NCBI GenBank assembly: GCA_024641365.1 | Contig: JAHEDF010000046.1 | Span: 1 to 13,734 of the forward strand | Direction: 5' to 3' | DNA: 13,734 nucleotides | Source: Planctomycetota bacterium | GTDB lineage: Bacteria; Planctomycetota; UBA11346 | Shown: one piece after another, positions 12,774 to 13,734 of the stretch | How positions within the stretch are numbered: position 1 is the first letter of the stretch | Layout: every line of letters begins with the position of its first letter | The notes under the pieces: generated by a model | Database searches by the model: none | What the model was told of the DNA's origin: nothing | Seen by the model: the letters and a program-made list of their open reading frames with translations, nothing else | Translations under genes and position numbers: made by a program

Positions 12774-13734
12774 TCACTTTAAGGTTTTGATCCACTCCAC
12801 CATCGCTTTTTGACCTTCTGGAGACAGATTTAAATTTGGCATAGCTGGTGGGAAACCGACCGGCGCTTCAGCAAATGGGTCTGTAATGGCGCGCAATAAA
12901 TACGCATCGTCCACAGTGACCTCACTTTCTTTACCGTTACCAATCACTTTTTGCTGACGTCCATAAAGGCTCTTAAATGATGGCCCAACTAACCGCGAAC
13001 CATCAATCGAATGGCACGCTTTACAAATTGCTTCATATTGCGCTTTTGCATACCCCATTGGATCTTTTTCTGGAGAAAAATTATCAACGACTGAGCTTTT
13101 TGCTCCGCCACCCTGATGGCGAATCATGGTATACCATGCCGAATTCTTATAGAGCGGAAGCGCGTCAATTTTAATTTCTATGACCCAACCAACATTTTGA
13201 TTTGAATAATTACCCTCTTTAATAAATGGTGGAGAATTATCGCGAATCCCAGGGATTGTTAAGCGCAGTCTTTTTCCATCAGTGCTCAGTTCTTGCTGAG
13301 TGACTGAAAGTTTTTCTGTCCCAAAATTGCGGCCACCATACCCATTGGTTGGAATATAGGTCCATTGTTGAATCGCTAATTGTGCGGCGGCCAGCTGATC
13401 TTTCGTAATTGGTTTAAAAAATTCTATTTCCAATCCGCCAACCATATCGCGAATTGCTACCATTTCATTATAATCGTCTGGCACCTCGTCCGGTTTAATA
13501 AAAGACAAGCGTTGTAAACCATAGTGCGGCTTCGGCTCTTCATCACCGCGCGGTAAAAATTGCCATAATCCACCGTGCCCAATGTGCCCGATATAAATTT
13601 GCTGGTCGGGGCCTTTTACTAAGCGATTAGGTCCAGACGTGAAACCCGTTTTCCCGGCAGGATCATGTCCACCTGAATGTAAAAACACCGCACCCTGCCA
13701 TATGCCTTCGACTTCCTCTAAAAATATACGATTG
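12774..13734 (-). CDS. PVC-type heme protein, C-terminal part with cytochrome c domain (N-terminus beyond window)
   Basis: The frame stays open from the TGA at 12776-12774 to the right edge. An internal GTG at 13688 could be taken for a start, but the 15 codons upstream of it read on in the same protein ('FLEEVEGIWQGAVF'), so the gene is cut by the window. About 319 residues are visible. The first part is the end of a propeller ('GPNRLVKGPDQQIYIGHIG'), followed by a region with 'AIRDMVGGLEIEFFKPI' and a beta-rich stretch. The last 90 residues are a class I cytochrome c domain: C-K-A-C-H (codons at 13025-13011), 'GPSFKSLYGR', and 'FPPAMPNLNLSPEG' with the axial Met. Homologues couple sugar or alcohol oxidation to heme c. 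It precedes the DUF1080 gene in the same direction. Confidence 0.9.
   Translation of the reverse strand, partial: NRIFLEEVEGIWQGAVFLHSGGHDPAGKTGFTSGPNRLVKGPDQQIYIGHIGHGGLWQFLPRGDEEPKPHYGLQRLSFIKPDEVPDDYNEMVAIRDMVGGLEIEFFKPITKDQLAAAQLAIQQWTYIPTNGYGGRNFGTEKLSVTQQELSTDGKRLRLTIPGIRDNSPPFIKEGNYSNQNVGWVIEIKIDALPLYKNSAWYTMIRHQGGGAKSSVVDNFSPEKDPMGYAKAQYEAICKACHSIDGSRLVGPSFKSLYGRQQKVIGNGKESEVTVDDAYLLRAITDPFAEAPVGFPPAMPNLNLSPEGQKAMVEWIKTLK

Noticed and set aside
12719..12776. TGACTGT/ACAGTCA inverted repeat over the stop codon of the partial heme-protein gene as a terminator
   Set aside because: The arms are only 7 bases, 44 bases apart, with no T run.

Overview
The window reads as chromosome from a member of the PVC superphylum (Planctomycetota, Verrucomicrobiota, Kiritimatiellota or Lentisphaerota). 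The signs are a sigma factor of the Rhodopirellula/Verrucomicrobium ECF type followed by a FecR-type regulator, several secreted sulfatases, two multidomain c-type heme proteins of the kind expanded in PVC bacteria, and a DUF1080 protein. The fairly AT-rich composition fits Lentisphaerota or a low-GC verrucomicrobial lineage better than a typical planctomycete. The exact phylum is inference.

Layout. From 1 to about 9009 every gene is on the minus strand. In transcription order they are: a large heme protein with a beta-propeller, HEAT-like repeats, an NPCBM-like sugar-binding module and a C-terminal cytochrome c domain (9009-5911), ended by a clear intrinsic terminator; a lipoprotein of the amidohydrolase-2 family (5706-4693); two sulfatases (4632-2965 and 2850-1465); a repeat-rich gap (1215-1464); an ECF sigma factor (1214-675); and a FecR-like anti-sigma/regulator that starts inside the sigma stop codon and runs off the left edge. 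After an apparently non-coding gap (9010-9596) two plus-strand genes follow: a DUF1648 membrane protein and a secreted peroxiredoxin-like plus TlpA-like fusion. A highly structured non-coding stretch (11465-11893) separates them from two more minus-strand genes: a secreted DUF1080 protein and the C-terminal part of a second heme protein that runs off the right edge.

How it may work together (inference). Almost every product carries a signal peptide, lipobox or membrane segment, so the locus serves the cell envelope. Sulfatases would desulfate a sulfated glycan. The NPCBM-bearing heme protein and the second cytochrome could oxidise sugars and pass electrons on. The DUF1080 protein could cleave 3-keto-glycosides, and the amidohydrolase could open a sugar lactone. 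The sigma/FecR pair is a plausible sensor-regulator. The redoxin/TlpA protein may serve thiol maintenance or heme attachment.

The least ordinary parts are non-coding. One is a dispersed repeat with two copies (1256-1459 and 11468-11596) that share a terminator-like hairpin with compensatory base changes; the first copy has inverted ends like a REPIN. The other is a separate long imperfect inverted repeat at 11634-11862.
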